Below, piece after piece: positions 44,712 through 54,595 of a stretch of 64,000 bases of DNA. The notes below the pieces were generated by a model. That model worked only from the letters and a program-made list of their open reading frames with translations, did no database searches and was not told where the DNA came from. The DNA is from an uncultured Anaerolineales bacterium (GTDB taxonomy: Bacteria > Chloroflexota > Anaerolineae > Anaerolineales > UBA6663), in NCBI GenBank assembly GCA_937952305.1, contig CALFZO010000024.1, positions 1-64,000 of the forward strand, written 5' to 3'. Numbering within the stretch: the first letter of the stretch is position 1; every line of letters starts with the position of its first letter. The position numbers and the translations under genes were made by a program.

Positions 44712-47174
44712 ATGAAAACTCACTCTCTGACTGGCATTTGGCAGTTTCGTCAGGTGGGCACGCCGGAATGGCTGCCCGCCCAGGTCCCGGGCGGCGTCCA
44801 CACGGACTTGCTGGCGCTCGGCCGCCTCCCGGATCCGTTCGCCGGCGACAATGAGCGGCGGGTGGCCTGGGTGGCCCAGGCGGACTGGGAGTATCAGCTC
44901 GTCTTCTCCGTGGACGCCGAGCTCCGGCAGCAGGGGCACGTCTGGCTGGTGTGTGACGGGCTGGACACGCTGGCGACGGTGACGCTGAATGGCCAGCTGC
45001 TGGGGAGCACGGCCAATATGTTCCGGCAATACCGGTGGGACGTGAAAGGCCTGCTCCAGCCGGACGGAAACGAGTTGCACGTCCGGTTCGCGTCGCCGGT
45101 GCGTTACGCCGAACAACACCAGGCGGTCCGCGCCCTGGCCGGCGTCTCCCAAGCGATCGCCGGCGGGCCGCACCTGCGCAAAGCCCCGTGTCAGTTCGGC
45201 TGGGACTGGGGCCCGCAGCTGCCGCCCATCGGCATCTGGAAAGATATCCGCCTGGAGGCCTTTACCTCAGCCCGGCTGGCGGACGTGCACGTGCGCCAGC
45301 AGCACCAGGCCGGCGCCGTCCAGGTGGAGGCCCGCGTGACGGTGGACCAGTGGGTCGCCGGGCTCTCGGCCTCTCTGCGCGTAACCGCGCCCGACGGCAC
45401 CACGCGCGCGGTCAGCGCCGCCTTGGAGAGCGCCGCCGGCGGCCGGCTGGTGCTGGACATCGACCACCCGCAGCTGTGGTGGCCGAACGGCCTGGGCGCC
45501 CAGCCGCTCTACCAGGTCCAGGTGCGGCTGCAGCAGGCTCAGGCCGTGCTCGACGAGAAGACCTACCAGCTGGGGCTGCGCACGCTCACCCTGCGGCAGG
45601 AACCGGACGAATGGGGCCGCTCGTTCACGTTCGTGGTCAACGGCCAGCCGTTTTTCGCCAAGGGCTCCAACTGGATCCCGGCTGACTCCTTCCCCACCCG
45701 CCTGACCGAGGCCAGCCTGGAAGGCCTGATCCGGGCGGCGGCGGACACGCACCAGAACATGCTGCGCGTCTGGGGCGGCGGCTTCTACGAGGACGAGCGC
45801 TTCTACGATCTGTGTGACCGCTACGGGATCCTGATCTGGCAGGACTTCATCTTCTCCTGCAGCATTTACCCGCTGGACGAGCCGGAGTTTGTGGACAACG
45901 TCCGGGTCGAGGTGGTCGAGAACGTCCGCCGCCTGCGCCACCGCGCCAGCTTGGCCTTGTGGTGCGGCAACAACGAGATGGAACAGGGCTGGGCTGAGTG
46001 GGGCTGGCAGCGGCCCGAGCTGGAGGCCTTGCAGGCGGCCTACGACCGCTTCTTCCATCACACGCTGCCGGCCTGGTGCGCGGCCGAGGACCCCGACCAC
46101 ACTTACTGGCCCAGCTCGCCCTCGTCGGATACGCCGTTCGAGAACCCCAACGGCCAGATCCAGGGCGACGCCCACTATTGGGACGTCTGGCATGGCCGCA
46201 AGCCCTTCACGGCCTACCGCAACCAGTATCCGCGCTTCATGAGCGAGTTCGGCTTCCAGGCCTTGCCGCCGCTGGACACCATCCGCACCTACGCCGCCAA
46301 AGCCGACTGGAACATGACCTCCTACATCATGGAGCAGCACCAGAAGAACGCGAGCGGCAACGCCCTGATGGTGGGCCAGATGCTGGACACCTTCCGCCTG
46401 CCCAAGGACTTCGAGGCGCTCGTCTACCTCAGCCTGGTGCTGCAGGCCGAAGGGATCCGCTATGGGGTGGAGCACTGGCGCCGGCACACGCACCGGGTCT
46501 CGGGCACCATCTACTGGCAGCTCAACGACTGCTGGCCGGTGGCCTCCTGGTCCAGCCTGGACTACTTTGGCCGCTGGAAGGCCCTGCACTATGCCGCGCG
46601 CCGCTTCTACGCGCCACTGCTGCTGTCGATCGAGGATGCGCCGCCGCGGCAGGCGGTCTTCGTCAGCAGCGATCTGCGCGCCGACTGGCGCGGCACGGTG
46701 CGCTGGTGCCTGCAGACTCTGGCCGGCCAGCGCCTGGCGGAAGGCGAACTGCCGGCGGAGGTGCCGGCGGGCGGCGTGGCCGCACTCGGGCAGTTTGATT
46801 TCTCCGAGCACCTGGACGACGACACGCGCCGGGCCCTGGCGTTCACGGCCGAGCTGTGGCAAGGCGCCCAGTGCCTGACCCGGCAGACCGCGTTCTTCGC
46901 CCCCACCAAACACCTGTCCCTGGCCGACCCGCAGATCGAGGCCCAGCTGTCCGCGCAGGCCGGCCAGTTGACCGTTGCGCTGTCGGCGCGTTCCCTGGCC
47001 CGGCTGGTGGAGTGCAGCCTGGCCGGCGCGGACGTGGTCTTCAGCGACAACTACTTCGACCTGCCCGCGCAGACGCGCGTTGTCGTCGCAGCGCCCCTGC
47101 CGGCGGGCTGGGATCTGGCCCAGGCCCGGGCCGCTTTCCGGGTCCGCTCCGTCTACGACACTTACTCTCAGTGA
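44712..47174 (+). CDS. GH2 beta-mannosidase
   Basis: 820 residues from ATG 44712, with no signal peptide, so cytoplasmic. Layout: sugar-binding jelly-roll (about 1-170, with GVSQAIAGGPHLRKAP and FGWDWGPQLPPIG, hallmarks of beta-mannosidase as opposed to galactosidase), an immunoglobulin-like domain (about 180-290), a TIM barrel (about 300-600) and C-terminal beta domains. Catalytic residues: acid/base E422 in LWCGNNEMEQGW and nucleophile E512 in FMSEFGFQ. It trims non-reducing beta-mannose from oligosaccharides brought in by the ABC importer upstream. The GH3 gene follows after 19 bases. Confidence 0.92.
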   Translation: MKTHSLTGIWQFRQVGTPEWLPAQVPGGVHTDLLALGRLPDPFAGDNERRVAWVAQADWEYQLVFSVDAELRQQGHVWLVCDGLDTLATVTLNGQLLGSTANMFRQYRWDVKGLLQPDGNELHVRFASPVRYAEQHQAVRALAGVSQAIAGGPHLRKAPCQFGWDWGPQLPPIGIWKDIRLEAFTSARLADVHVRQQHQAGAVQVEARVTVDQWVAGLSASLRVTAPDGTTRAVSAALESAAGGRLVLDIDHPQLWWPNGLGAQPLYQVQVRLQQAQAVLDEKTYQLGLRTLTLRQEPDEWGRSFTFVVNGQPFFAKGSNWIPADSFPTRLTEASLEGLIRAAADTHQNMLRVWGGGFYEDERFYDLCDRYGILIWQDFIFSCSIYPLDEPEFVDNVRVEVVENVRRLRHRASLALWCGNNEMEQGWAEWGWQRPELEALQAAYDRFFHHTLPAWCAAEDPDHTYWPSSPSSDTPFENPNGQIQGDAHYWDVWHGRKPFTAYRNQYPRFMSEFGFQALPPLDTIRTYAAKADWNMTSYIMEQHQKNASGNALMVGQMLDTFRLPKDFEALVYLSLVLQAEGIRYGVEHWRRHTHRVSGTIYWQLNDCWPVASWSSLDYFGRWKALHYAARRFYAPLLLSIEDAPPRQAVFVSSDLRADWRGTVRWCLQTLAGQRLAEGELPAEVPAGGVAALGQFDFSEHLDDDTRRALAFTAELWQGAQCLTRQTAFFAPTKHLSLADPQIEAQLSAQAGQLTVALSARSLARLVECSLAGADVVFSDNYFDLPAQTRVVVAAPLPAGWDLAQARAAFRVRSVYDTYSQ

Positions 47175-47193
47175 GAGACAACAGGAAGCACCC

Positions 47194-49476
47194 ATGCCCG
47201 TCGATCTTGAATCCCTGGTCGCCAGCTTAACGCTGGAAGAAAAAGCCGCCCTCGGCACGGGCGCCAGCGCCTGGACGACCGTGCCCGTCGAGCGCCTGGG
47301 CGTGCCCGCCATCACCGTCTCGGATGGCCCGCACGGCGTCCGGCGTGTGCCCGATGTCACCGCGCTGGCGGCGGAGAGTCTGCCGGCGACCTGCTTCCCC
47401 ACGGCGTCCTGCCTGGCGGCGACCTGGGACGTCGACCTGATCCGCCGGCTGGGCGTGGCGCTGGCGGAGGAATGCCGGGCCCTGAACGTGGATGTGCTGC
47501 TGGGGCCGGGCGCCAACATGAAGCGGTCGCCGCTGGGCGGCCGCAACTTTGAGTACTTCTCCGAAGACCCTTACCTGGCCGGCGAGCTGGCCGCCCACTT
47601 CATCAACGGCGTGCAAAGCCAGGGCGTGGGCACCTCGCTCAAGCACTACGCCGCCAACAACCAGGAGTTCCAGCGCTTTACGATCAGCGCCGACGTGGAC
47701 GAGCGCACCCTGCGCGAAATCTATCTGCCGGCCTTTGAAAAGGCCGTCCGGCAGGCCCAGCCCTGGACGGTGATGTGCGCCTACAACAAGGTGAACGGCA
47801 CCTTCGCTTCGGAGCATCACCCGCTCTTGACCAAAATCCTCAGAGAGGAGTGGGGTTTCCAGGGCCTGGTGGTCTCGGACTGGGGAGCTGTGCGCGACCG
47901 GGTGGCCGCGCTCAAGGCCGGGCTGGACCTGGAGATGCCGGGCCCGCAGGACCGGCGCGTGCAGGCGGTGATCGAAGCCGTGCGCTCCGGTGCCCTGACT
48001 GAATCCGTCCTCGATGAAGCGGTCCGCCGCGTCCTGCGCCTCGTCTTCCAGGCCCAGGCCACCCCCAAGACCGGCTCCTTTGACGTCGACGCCCATCACA
48101 CGCTGGCGCACCACCTGGCGGCCGAGGGCCTGGTGCTGCTCAAGAACAACGGCCTGCTGCCGCTCCAGGACGCCCAACAGATCGCCGTCATCGGCCGCGC
48201 GGCAGAAAGCGCCCACTTCCAGGGCGGCGGCAGTTCTCACATCAACCCGACCAAGGTGGCGGTTCCGTTCAAGGAACTGCAAGCCCGCGCCCCGGAGGCC
48301 GAACTGACTTATGCCGAAGGGTATCCGGCCGACGAGGCGCCGCGCCCGGACTTGATCGAGCAGGCGGTGGGCCTGGCCGAGGCGGCGGATGCGGCCGTGC
48401 TGTACATTGCGCTGCCCAGCTCCAAGGAATCCGAAGGCTATGACCGCGGCGACCTGGACCTGACGGCCCAGCAGATCGCGCTGATCAAGGCGGTGGCGAA
48501 GGTTCAGCCCCGGACGATCGTCGTGCTGAACAACGGCGCGCCGGTGGCGATGAGCGCCTGGATCGACGACGTGGCCGCCGTCCTGGAGGCGTTCATGATG
48601 GGGCAGGCCGGCGGCGCCGCGATCGCCGACGTCCTGTTTGGCCGCGTCAACCCGTGCGGCAAGCTGGCGGAGACATTCCCGCTGAAACTCGCCGACACAC
48701 CGGCCCATCTCAACTGGCCCGGCGGGGCCGGCGTCGTCCGGTATGGAGAAGGCGTCTTCATCGGCTATCGCTACTACGACGCCAAAGAGATGCCCGTCCT
48801 GTTCCCCTTTGGCCACGGGCTGAGCTACACGACCTTCGCCTACGGCAACGCCCGCGCCTCGGCGGCCAGGTTCAAGGATGTCGACGGCCTGGTGGTCACG
48901 GTGGAGATCACCAACACCGGCCAGCGGGCCGGCAAGGAGATCGTCCAGGTCTATGTCCACGACCGTCAGTCCGAACTGGCGCGCCCGCCCAAAGAACTCA
49001 AGGGCTTCGCCAAGGTCGAGCTCCAGCCCGGCGAAACCCGGACCGTGTCCATCCCGCTGGATTTTCGCGCCTTCGCCTACTACCACCCGGAATACAAGCA
49101 GTGGATCACGGAGGCCGGCGAGTTCGATATCCTGATCGGCGCCTCGGCCGCCGACATCCGTCAGACCCTGACGGTGACCCTCGAGTCCACGCTGAACTTG
49201 CCCTGCGTGCTCGACCAGGAGTCGACTGTCCGCGAGTGGCTGGCCGACCCGCGCGGCCGGGTGGTGTTTGGCCCGCTCTTCGCCCAGATGGAGGCGGCCA
49301 GCCGCCAGTTCTTCGGCGGCGACGGCCATGCCGAAGGCGGGGGCATCGGCATGGACATCCTGGAGATGTTCAGCGACATGCCGGTGTTGAGCGTACTGCT
49401 GTTCCAGCAGAGCGCCCTGCCCCGGCCGGCCGAAGACATCGTGGCCGATCTCTTGAAGCAGGTCCACAGTCTGTAA
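47194..49476 (+). CDS. GH3 beta-glucosidase-type glycosidase with fibronectin-III-like domain
   Basis: 760 residues from ATG 47194, after AGGAAG. The TIM barrel (about 1-290) includes VSDGPHGVRR and GRNFEYFSEDPYLAG, and the nucleophile D229 in VVSDWGAV. The alpha/beta sandwich lies at about 310-550 (LVLLKNNGLLPL and the SKESEGYDRGDLDLT acid/base loop). The fibronectin-III-like domain is at about 590-670 (FPFGHGLSYTTF to VQVYVHD). A further about 80-residue C-terminal helical tail (WLADPRGRVVFGPLFAQM) is seen in some intracellular members. No signal peptide. It likely cleaves beta-gluco or beta-xylo oligosaccharides alongside the mannosidase. Last gene of the plus-strand run. Confidence 0.92.
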   Translation: MPVDLESLVASLTLEEKAALGTGASAWTTVPVERLGVPAITVSDGPHGVRRVPDVTALAAESLPATCFPTASCLAATWDVDLIRRLGVALAEECRALNVDVLLGPGANMKRSPLGGRNFEYFSEDPYLAGELAAHFINGVQSQGVGTSLKHYAANNQEFQRFTISADVDERTLREIYLPAFEKAVRQAQPWTVMCAYNKVNGTFASEHHPLLTKILREEWGFQGLVVSDWGAVRDRVAALKAGLDLEMPGPQDRRVQAVIEAVRSGALTESVLDEAVRRVLRLVFQAQATPKTGSFDVDAHHTLAHHLAAEGLVLLKNNGLLPLQDAQQIAVIGRAAESAHFQGGGSSHINPTKVAVPFKELQARAPEAELTYAEGYPADEAPRPDLIEQAVGLAEAADAAVLYIALPSSKESEGYDRGDLDLTAQQIALIKAVAKVQPRTIVVLNNGAPVAMSAWIDDVAAVLEAFMMGQAGGAAIADVLFGRVNPCGKLAETFPLKLADTPAHLNWPGGAGVVRYGEGVFIGYRYYDAKEMPVLFPFGHGLSYTTFAYGNARASAARFKDVDGLVVTVEITNTGQRAGKEIVQVYVHDRQSELARPPKELKGFAKVELQPGETRTVSIPLDFRAFAYYHPEYKQWITEAGEFDILIGASAADIRQTLTVTLESTLNLPCVLDQESTVREWLADPRGRVVFGPLFAQMEAASRQFFGGDGHAEGGGIGMDILEMFSDMPVLSVLLFQQSALPRPAEDIVADLLKQVHSL

Positions 49477-49513
49477 CGCTCGTCCAGACCAAGCGGCCCG
49501 GCAAGGCCGCCAA

Positions 49514-49574
49514 CAAAAAAGCCCCGCGCCGGAAGGTGGACCCGGTTACTCTCGGTCCGCCTTCCGGCGCGGGG
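49514..49574 (-). terminator. Terminator of the minus-strand GH3 gene
   Basis: A perfect 15-bp stem, 49522-49536 with 49560-49574 (CCCCGCGCCGGAAGG and its complement), with a 23-base loop. On the minus strand it is followed by TTTTTT (plus-strand A-run 49515-49520), so it ends the convergent gene at 49596. On the plus strand the tail is only GACTTG. Confidence 0.75.
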
Positions 49575-49595
49575 GACTTGTTTCAGGAGCCGGTC

Positions 49596-51830
49596 TCAGG
49601 CGACGACGGCCAGTTCCGCGTGAAGAGTCGCCAGCGAGTCCGCCCCCACCCACAGGTCGAAGGCGGCGGCCTCTTGGAGCCACCGGGCGGCGTTCGTGCT
49701 CCAGTAGCCGAGCTCGTCCGGGCCGAGCCTGAAGGTGACGGTGCGCGTCTCGCCGGGCTGGAGCGTGACGCGCTCAAACCCCTTCAATTCGCGCAGCGGG
49801 CGCGAGTCGCTGCCGGCGCGCTGATGGACGTACAGCTGCACGACCTCGTCGCCGGCGACCGGGCCGGTGTTGGTGACGTCGGCGGTCACGCTCACCGCGC
49901 CGCCCACCTTCACCCAGGCCGCCGAGAGCCGCAGGTTGGTGATGGCGAAGGTGGTGTAGCTGAGGCCAAAGCCGAACGGATAGAGCGGCGTGGTCGGGCT
50001 GTCCCAGTAGCGCGAGCGATACATGGGATGGTCCTCGGGCTGGTGTGTCAGGGTGCGCGCGTAGTAGAGCGGCGCATGGCTGGCGTGCCGCGGGAAAGTG
50101 ACCGGCAGCTTGCCGCCCGGGTTCACGTCGCCGAAGAGGGCGTCGGCCACGGCGTGACCGCCCTCGGTCCCCGGTTCCCACGCCTCGAGGATGGCCGGCA
50201 CGTTCTCGGCCGCCCAGCCCACGCTCAGCGGACGCCCATTGAGCAGGACCAGCACCACCGGCCGGCCGAGGGCGACCACGGCCTTGAGCAGCTCCTCCTG
50301 GCGCCCCGGCAGCGCGAGCGAGCCGCGCGAGGCGGCCTCGCCGGCCATGTTATCCAGCTCACCCAGGACCATGATCACCACATCCGCGCCGCGCGCCGTG
50401 GCCACCGCCGCCTGGAAGGCGGCCTCCGCCGCTTCCGGCAGCTGCGCCGGCCTCTTCTTGTGGGGCTCGATATCCTCAAAGAAACTCGCGATATCGCGCC
50501 GAATCTCGGGGCCGGGCGCGTAAGCGATCTCGGCCCCCGGCAGTTTGGCGCGCAGACCCTGGAGCACGGTGACGGCGGCCGGGATGTGACCGAAGACTGT
50601 CCAGGACCCCTCGGTGGCTTCCATCGAATCGGCCAGCGGCCCGAGGACGGCCACTTTCTTCAGGCTCCGGGAGAGCGGCAGCAGGCCGCCCTCGTTGCGC
50701 AGCAGCACCAGGGAGCGCTGCGCGGCCAGCCGCGCCGCCTGGCGGTGTTCCGGCCGGGCGACGACTTCGGCCAGGCGCCCCTCGTCGACGTACGGCTGCT
50801 CGAAGAGGCCCAGGCGGATCTTGATCGCCAGGATCGGCCGCACGGCCGCGTCAATGTCGGCCTCGCCCAGCACGCCGGCCGCGACAAGCTCGCCCAGGTG
50901 CTGCGGATAAGTGCCGCTGGCCATATCCATGTCCAGCCCGGCCTGCAAGGCCCGGCCGGCGGCGTCCCGGCCGTCGCGGGCAAAGCCCTGGATGACCAGG
51001 TTGCCGACGGCAAAGGCGTCGCTGACGACAAAGCCCTGGAACCCCCACTCGCCGCGCAGCACGTCGCGCAGCAGCCAGCGGTTGGCGCCGGCCGGGACGT
51101 TGTTGAGGTCCATGTAGGCGCTCATGAACGTGCCGACGCCGGCCTGAACGGCGGCCCGGAAGGGCGGGAAGTAGACGTTGCGCAGCTGGGCTTCGGACAG
51201 ATAGACCGGGTCATAGTCGCGGCCGCCGTCGGCGGCGCCATACCCGGCGAAGTGCTTGGCGCACGCCACCACGCGGTCCGGGGCGCCCAGAACCGGCCCC
51301 TGGAAGCCGCGCACCTGGGCGGCCGCCATGGCCGCCCCCAAGTACGGGTCTTCGCCGGCGCCCTCGACGATACGGCCCCAGCGGGCGTCCCGGGCGATGT
51401 CGAGCATCGGGCCGAACGTCCAGTGCAGGCCGGCCGCGCGGGCTTCGGCCGCCGCCACAGCCTGGGCCTGTTCGGCGACGGCCGGGTCCCAGGAGGCGGC
51501 CAGGGCCAGCGGCACGGGGAAGATCGTGCGGTAGCCGTGGATCACGTCCAGGGCGAACAGGAGCGGGATTCTCGCCGAGCTCTCCTCCATCGCGATCTTC
51601 TGCAGCCCGTTAACTTTCTTGGGGTCGTTCAGCCACAGGACCGAGCCGGCGCCGCTCTGGCGAATCACGTCATCCGGCCGCGGCCCGGGCGTGAAGTCCG
51701 CGCCGCCGATCTGATTGAGTTGCCCGATCTTCTCCACGAGGCTCAGACGCCCCAGGAGCGCCTCAACCCGCGCCGAGACTTCGGCGTCTGTGGGCACAGA
51801 CACCGCGCCGGTTTGCTGCATTGTCGTCAT
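49596..51830 (-). CDS. GH3 beta-glucosidase (BglX-like), cytoplasmic
   Basis: 744 residues, second GH3 enzyme of the locus, in opposite orientation. The barrel has LLFALDVIHGYRTIFPVPLALA (about 90-111) and KHFAGYG; nucleophile D271 is in VVSDAFAV. The C-domain has LVLLRNEGGLLPL (about 355-367) and a DVVIMVLGELDNMAGEAASR acid/base loop with Glu. A fibronectin-III-like end begins YPFGFGLSYTTF (about 615). BglX is periplasmic in E. coli, but no signal peptide is present here. It resembles BglX more than the 47194 enzyme, so the two probably act on different linkages. No LacI-type operator was found in front of it. Confidence 0.92.
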   Translation of the reverse strand: MTTMQQTGAVSVPTDAEVSARVEALLGRLSLVEKIGQLNQIGGADFTPGPRPDDVIRQSGAGSVLWLNDPKKVNGLQKIAMEESSARIPLLFALDVIHGYRTIFPVPLALAASWDPAVAEQAQAVAAAEARAAGLHWTFGPMLDIARDARWGRIVEGAGEDPYLGAAMAAAQVRGFQGPVLGAPDRVVACAKHFAGYGAADGGRDYDPVYLSEAQLRNVYFPPFRAAVQAGVGTFMSAYMDLNNVPAGANRWLLRDVLRGEWGFQGFVVSDAFAVGNLVIQGFARDGRDAAGRALQAGLDMDMASGTYPQHLGELVAAGVLGEADIDAAVRPILAIKIRLGLFEQPYVDEGRLAEVVARPEHRQAARLAAQRSLVLLRNEGGLLPLSRSLKKVAVLGPLADSMEATEGSWTVFGHIPAAVTVLQGLRAKLPGAEIAYAPGPEIRRDIASFFEDIEPHKKRPAQLPEAAEAAFQAAVATARGADVVIMVLGELDNMAGEAASRGSLALPGRQEELLKAVVALGRPVVLVLLNGRPLSVGWAAENVPAILEAWEPGTEGGHAVADALFGDVNPGGKLPVTFPRHASHAPLYYARTLTHQPEDHPMYRSRYWDSPTTPLYPFGFGLSYTTFAITNLRLSAAWVKVGGAVSVTADVTNTGPVAGDEVVQLYVHQRAGSDSRPLRELKGFERVTLQPGETRTVTFRLGPDELGYWSTNAARWLQEAAAFDLWVGADSLATLHAELAVVA

Positions 51831-52069
51831 AGGATGTCCTCTGTGTGACGCCGGTCTCCGGCCGGTTGGGCTGCGGCCGACGCTATGGATTGGCGGTGAC
51901 TGAATGAGGTCGAGTGGGAGCGCGAGTTGCTTAGCCGGCGCGTTGCGGAGGCCGAGTGCCTGGCGGAACCCCCATTGTTCTCAAGGGTCCCCTGATTATA
52001 ATCCGGCGGCCTGACTTTGTGCTGTCACTGCCCGCCGGCAGCCAACGCCGCAGCGGGGAACCGCCGCGC
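51831..52069. other. Spacer between two minus-strand genes
   Basis: 239 bases between the end of the EamA gene and the start of the GH3 gene. It holds an ATTATAAT at 51995-52002 that reads as a -10 box in either direction; no good -35 box and no gene were seen. Confidence 0.4.
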
Positions 52070-53062
52070 TCACCCAGAGGCAGCGTCTTCTCCCAGACCA
52101 AGTTCGTCCGGGGCCGGACCCGGCAAGCCCGGGCGGGACTGCTGCTCCGGGCCAATCACCGCCAACCCGCTCAACAGCGTCAGCAGAGCTCCGGCCAAGG
52201 TCGCGAGCGAGGGGACCTCACGCCAGATGAGCAGCCCCCACAGCATATTGATGGGCAGCGACAGGTACTCAAACGGGGCCACCCGCGAGGCCTGGGCCGT
52301 GCTGTAGGCGCGGGCGACAAAGTACATCCCCCCCGCCCAGACCAGGCCCAGGCCCGCCATGATGCCCCCATCCAACAGGGTCGGCCAGGTCCAGGCACGC
52401 AACAGGAACGCCAGGCTCGGATGGGCCGCGGGCCGCTCGCCCACACCCAGCGCCAACGGCGACAAGACCAGCGCCGCCAGCAGATACACCAGCGAGCTGT
52501 AGTAGGCCATGGTCGCGCTGCTGTCGGTGGTCTGCAGCCGGCGCGTCAGGATGACGTTGAGCGCATAGAACAACACCGAAATCAGGATGAACACCGACCC
52601 CAGGTTGAAGGTCGCGGCGCCGGGCTGGACGACCAGCAGAACGCCGGCAAAACCGACGCCCAGCGCCAACCAGCGGCGCAGCCCGACCTTTTCGCCCAGC
52701 AGCACCACCGACAGGCCGGTGATCACCAGCGGCCCGGAATAACGGATCGCCTCGATATCGGCCAGCGACAAGGCCGCCAGGCCCATCATGTGGGTGGTGT
52801 AAGACAGGAACAGGCATACCCCGCGCGCATACTCGCGCCTGGGCTGGCGCGTCGACGGCCAGCCCCGTCCCCCTTCCAGCCGGAAAAGGAACAAGGTGAG
52901 CGGCAGAGCCACCAGGCTGCGCACGGTGACGATTTCCAGCACCGAATAGTCGCCGCCGATCCATTTGACCGCGATGTTCTGGGTCGACAGGATGAGCATG
53001 GCCAGCCCGAGGAAGCCGACCCCCCTCAGGCTGGCTCTCAGCGACGGTTTGGACGGGGTCAT
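52070..53062 (-). CDS. EamA/DMT-superfamily transporter
   Basis: 330 residues with ten hydrophobic segments forming two EamA repeats (about 15-145 and 160-290). Seen are IAVKWIGGDYSVLEIVTVRSLVALPL in the first repeat, ALSLADIEAIRYSGPLVITGLSVVLLGEKV at its end, and PFEYLSLPINMLWGLLIWREVPS in the second. The family exports metabolites or amino acids; the substrate is unknown. A Pro/Gly-rich cytoplasmic tail of about 25 residues follows. Its start overlaps the stop of the DUF2255 gene by 4 bases. Confidence 0.87.
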   Translation of the reverse strand: MTPSKPSLRASLRGVGFLGLAMLILSTQNIAVKWIGGDYSVLEIVTVRSLVALPLTLFLFRLEGGRGWPSTRQPRREYARGVCLFLSYTTHMMGLAALSLADIEAIRYSGPLVITGLSVVLLGEKVGLRRWLALGVGFAGVLLVVQPGAATFNLGSVFILISVLFYALNVILTRRLQTTDSSATMAYYSSLVYLLAALVLSPLALGVGERPAAHPSLAFLLRAWTWPTLLDGGIMAGLGLVWAGGMYFVARAYSTAQASRVAPFEYLSLPINMLWGLLIWREVPSLATLAGALLTLLSGLAVIGPEQQSRPGLPGPAPDELGLGEDAASG

Positions 53063-53436
53063 GGCACGGGCATCAATCGGAACGTGGCCGCCCGCACCAC
53101 GGGGCTCACCATCGGGGCAACATACTCGGGGTAACGGCGGTATTTGGCGAGGTACGCCGCGTCGATCCGGTCGTTGGTTTCGGGGTCGGTCTCCTCCTCC
53201 AGAAGCACGCTCCGGTCGAGGCCGCCCGCCCGGATATGGCCCTGGCGGCGGGCCTGGGCGCCACGGAACCAGGCGCTGGCCCGGCCTCGGTAAGCGCGCA
53301 CATACAGTGCGTCACCAACCCGGACGACCCAGACCACGACCGGCCGGCGCAACGTGCCGTCAGCGCGCGGCACCGCGATCTGCAGTTCCTCCGCGGCTCC
53401 CACGCGGTCGAGCTCGGCCGGTGTCCAGGCGGTCAT
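53059..53436 (-). CDS. DUF2255-family protein
   Basis: 125 residues from ATG 53436, with AGGAGCG upstream on the minus strand. It matches the DUF2255 pattern: W-T-P-A-E-L-D-R-V, EELQIAVPRADGTLRRPV, VWVVRVGDALYVRAYRG, WFRGA, then GHIRAGGLDRSVLLEE. The split-barrel-like shape suggests binding of a flavin or another small ligand, but no activity is established. The 4-base overlap (ATGA) with the EamA gene and 14-base distance from the aldo/keto reductase suggest one transcript from 54416 to 52070. Confidence 0.82.
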   Translation of the reverse strand: MTAWTPAELDRVGAAEELQIAVPRADGTLRRPVVVWVVRVGDALYVRAYRGRASAWFRGAQARRQGHIRAGGLDRSVLLEEETDPETNDRIDAAYLAKYRRYPEYVAPMVSPVVRAATFRLMPVP

Positions 53437-53450
53437 ACGGCGCTCCTGCT

Positions 53451-54416
53451 CTAATACCGGTCGCCGACGACGGTGATCTGCGCCATGGCGTCGGCGATTT
53501 CGGCGAGATCTGCCGCCGTCAACGCCACCGCCGCCGCGCCCAGGTTCTCGTCGAGGCGTTCGAGCTGGCGCGAGCCCGGAATGGGCACGATCCACGGTTT
53601 CTGCGCCAGCAGCCAGGCCAGGGCGATCTGGGCCGGGGTGGCGCCCTTCTGAGCGGCGATCCGCTCCAGCAGTTCGATCACGACCCGGTTCGCCCGGATG
53701 GCCTCGGGTGTAAAGCGCGGATTCCGGCTGCGGATATCGGCGCCGGCATACGTCGTGTTCTCGTCGATCTTGCCGGTGAGATAACCCCGTCCCAGCGGGC
53801 TGTAAGGCACCAGGCCAATGCCGAGTTCCTCGCAGGTCGGCAGGATGGCGTCCTCGATGGTCCGCCACCAGATCGAATACTCGCTTTGCAGGGCGGCGAC
53901 CGGCTGCACCGCGTGGGCGCGGCGGATGGCGTCGGCGGGCGATTCCGAGAGCCCGAAGTGCTTCACTTTGCCGGCCTGGATCAAGTCTTTCACGGCGCCG
54001 GCCACGTCCTCGACGGGCACGTTCGGATCAGGCCGATGCTGGTAGAAGAGATCGATCGCCTCGACCCGCAAACGCTTGAGCGAGGCCTCGGCGACGCGCT
54101 TGATCTGCTCCGGCCGGCTGTCCTGGCCAGTGCCGGGAAATGGGCCTTTCTCGCCGTCATGTTTGAACCCGAACTTGGTGGCGATCACCACCTGCCCCTT
54201 GAAGGGCTCCAGGGCTTCGCCGACCAGCGCCTCATTCGTGAAGGGGCCGTACACCTCCGCCGTGTCGAAGAAGGTGACGCCGCGCTCCACGGCCTTATGG
54301 AGGAACGTGATCATCGCCTGCTTGTCGGTGGGCCGGTCGCCGAAGCTCATGCGCATACAGCCGAGGCCGAGGGCCGAGACTTCCAGGCCGCTGTTGCCGA
54401 GTTTGCGCTTGTCCAT
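53451..54416 (-). CDS. Aldo/keto reductase
   Basis: 321 residues, standard length. This NADPH-dependent carbonyl reductase has its catalytic tetrad visible: Asp and Tyr in FFDTAEVYGPFTNE (about 49-62), Lys in VVIATKFGFKHD, and His in DLFYQHRPDPNVP. The C-terminus carries the NADP site VPIPGSRQLERLDENLGA. It resembles the AKR13/YakC type that reduces aldehydes and methylglyoxal-like compounds. It is divergent from the AraC gene at 54596, an arrangement like yqhD-yqhC, where the regulator senses aldehydes. Confidence 0.93.
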   Translation of the reverse strand: MDKRKLGNSGLEVSALGLGCMRMSFGDRPTDKQAMITFLHKAVERGVTFFDTAEVYGPFTNEALVGEALEPFKGQVVIATKFGFKHDGEKGPFPGTGQDSRPEQIKRVAEASLKRLRVEAIDLFYQHRPDPNVPVEDVAGAVKDLIQAGKVKHFGLSESPADAIRRAHAVQPVAALQSEYSIWWRTIEDAILPTCEELGIGLVPYSPLGRGYLTGKIDENTTYAGADIRSRNPRFTPEAIRANRVVIELLERIAAQKGATPAQIALAWLLAQKPWIVPIPGSRQLERLDENLGAAAVALTAADLAEIADAMAQITVVGDRY

Positions 54417-54595
54417 GGTCGAGACTCCTGTTGGGCGGTGTAGAGTGTGGCAGACCCCGGCGCGGGCAGCCGCCCGGCCGGCGCCGGCTGTATTGTCGCA
54501 CCGCCCCGCGCCGGTGGGTATAATGATTCTGGAAGATCTTTGGACGATTCTGCAGGCTGCGGGCGAGCGCCCGCGGTTTAGCCCAAGGAGAGGCG

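Noticed and set aside
48654..51848. Plus-strand frame of 1064 codons across the convergent GH3 genes
   Set aside because: It is a shadow of the plus-strand GH3 gene and of the minus-strand GH3 gene; both real proteins have intact nucleophile motifs.
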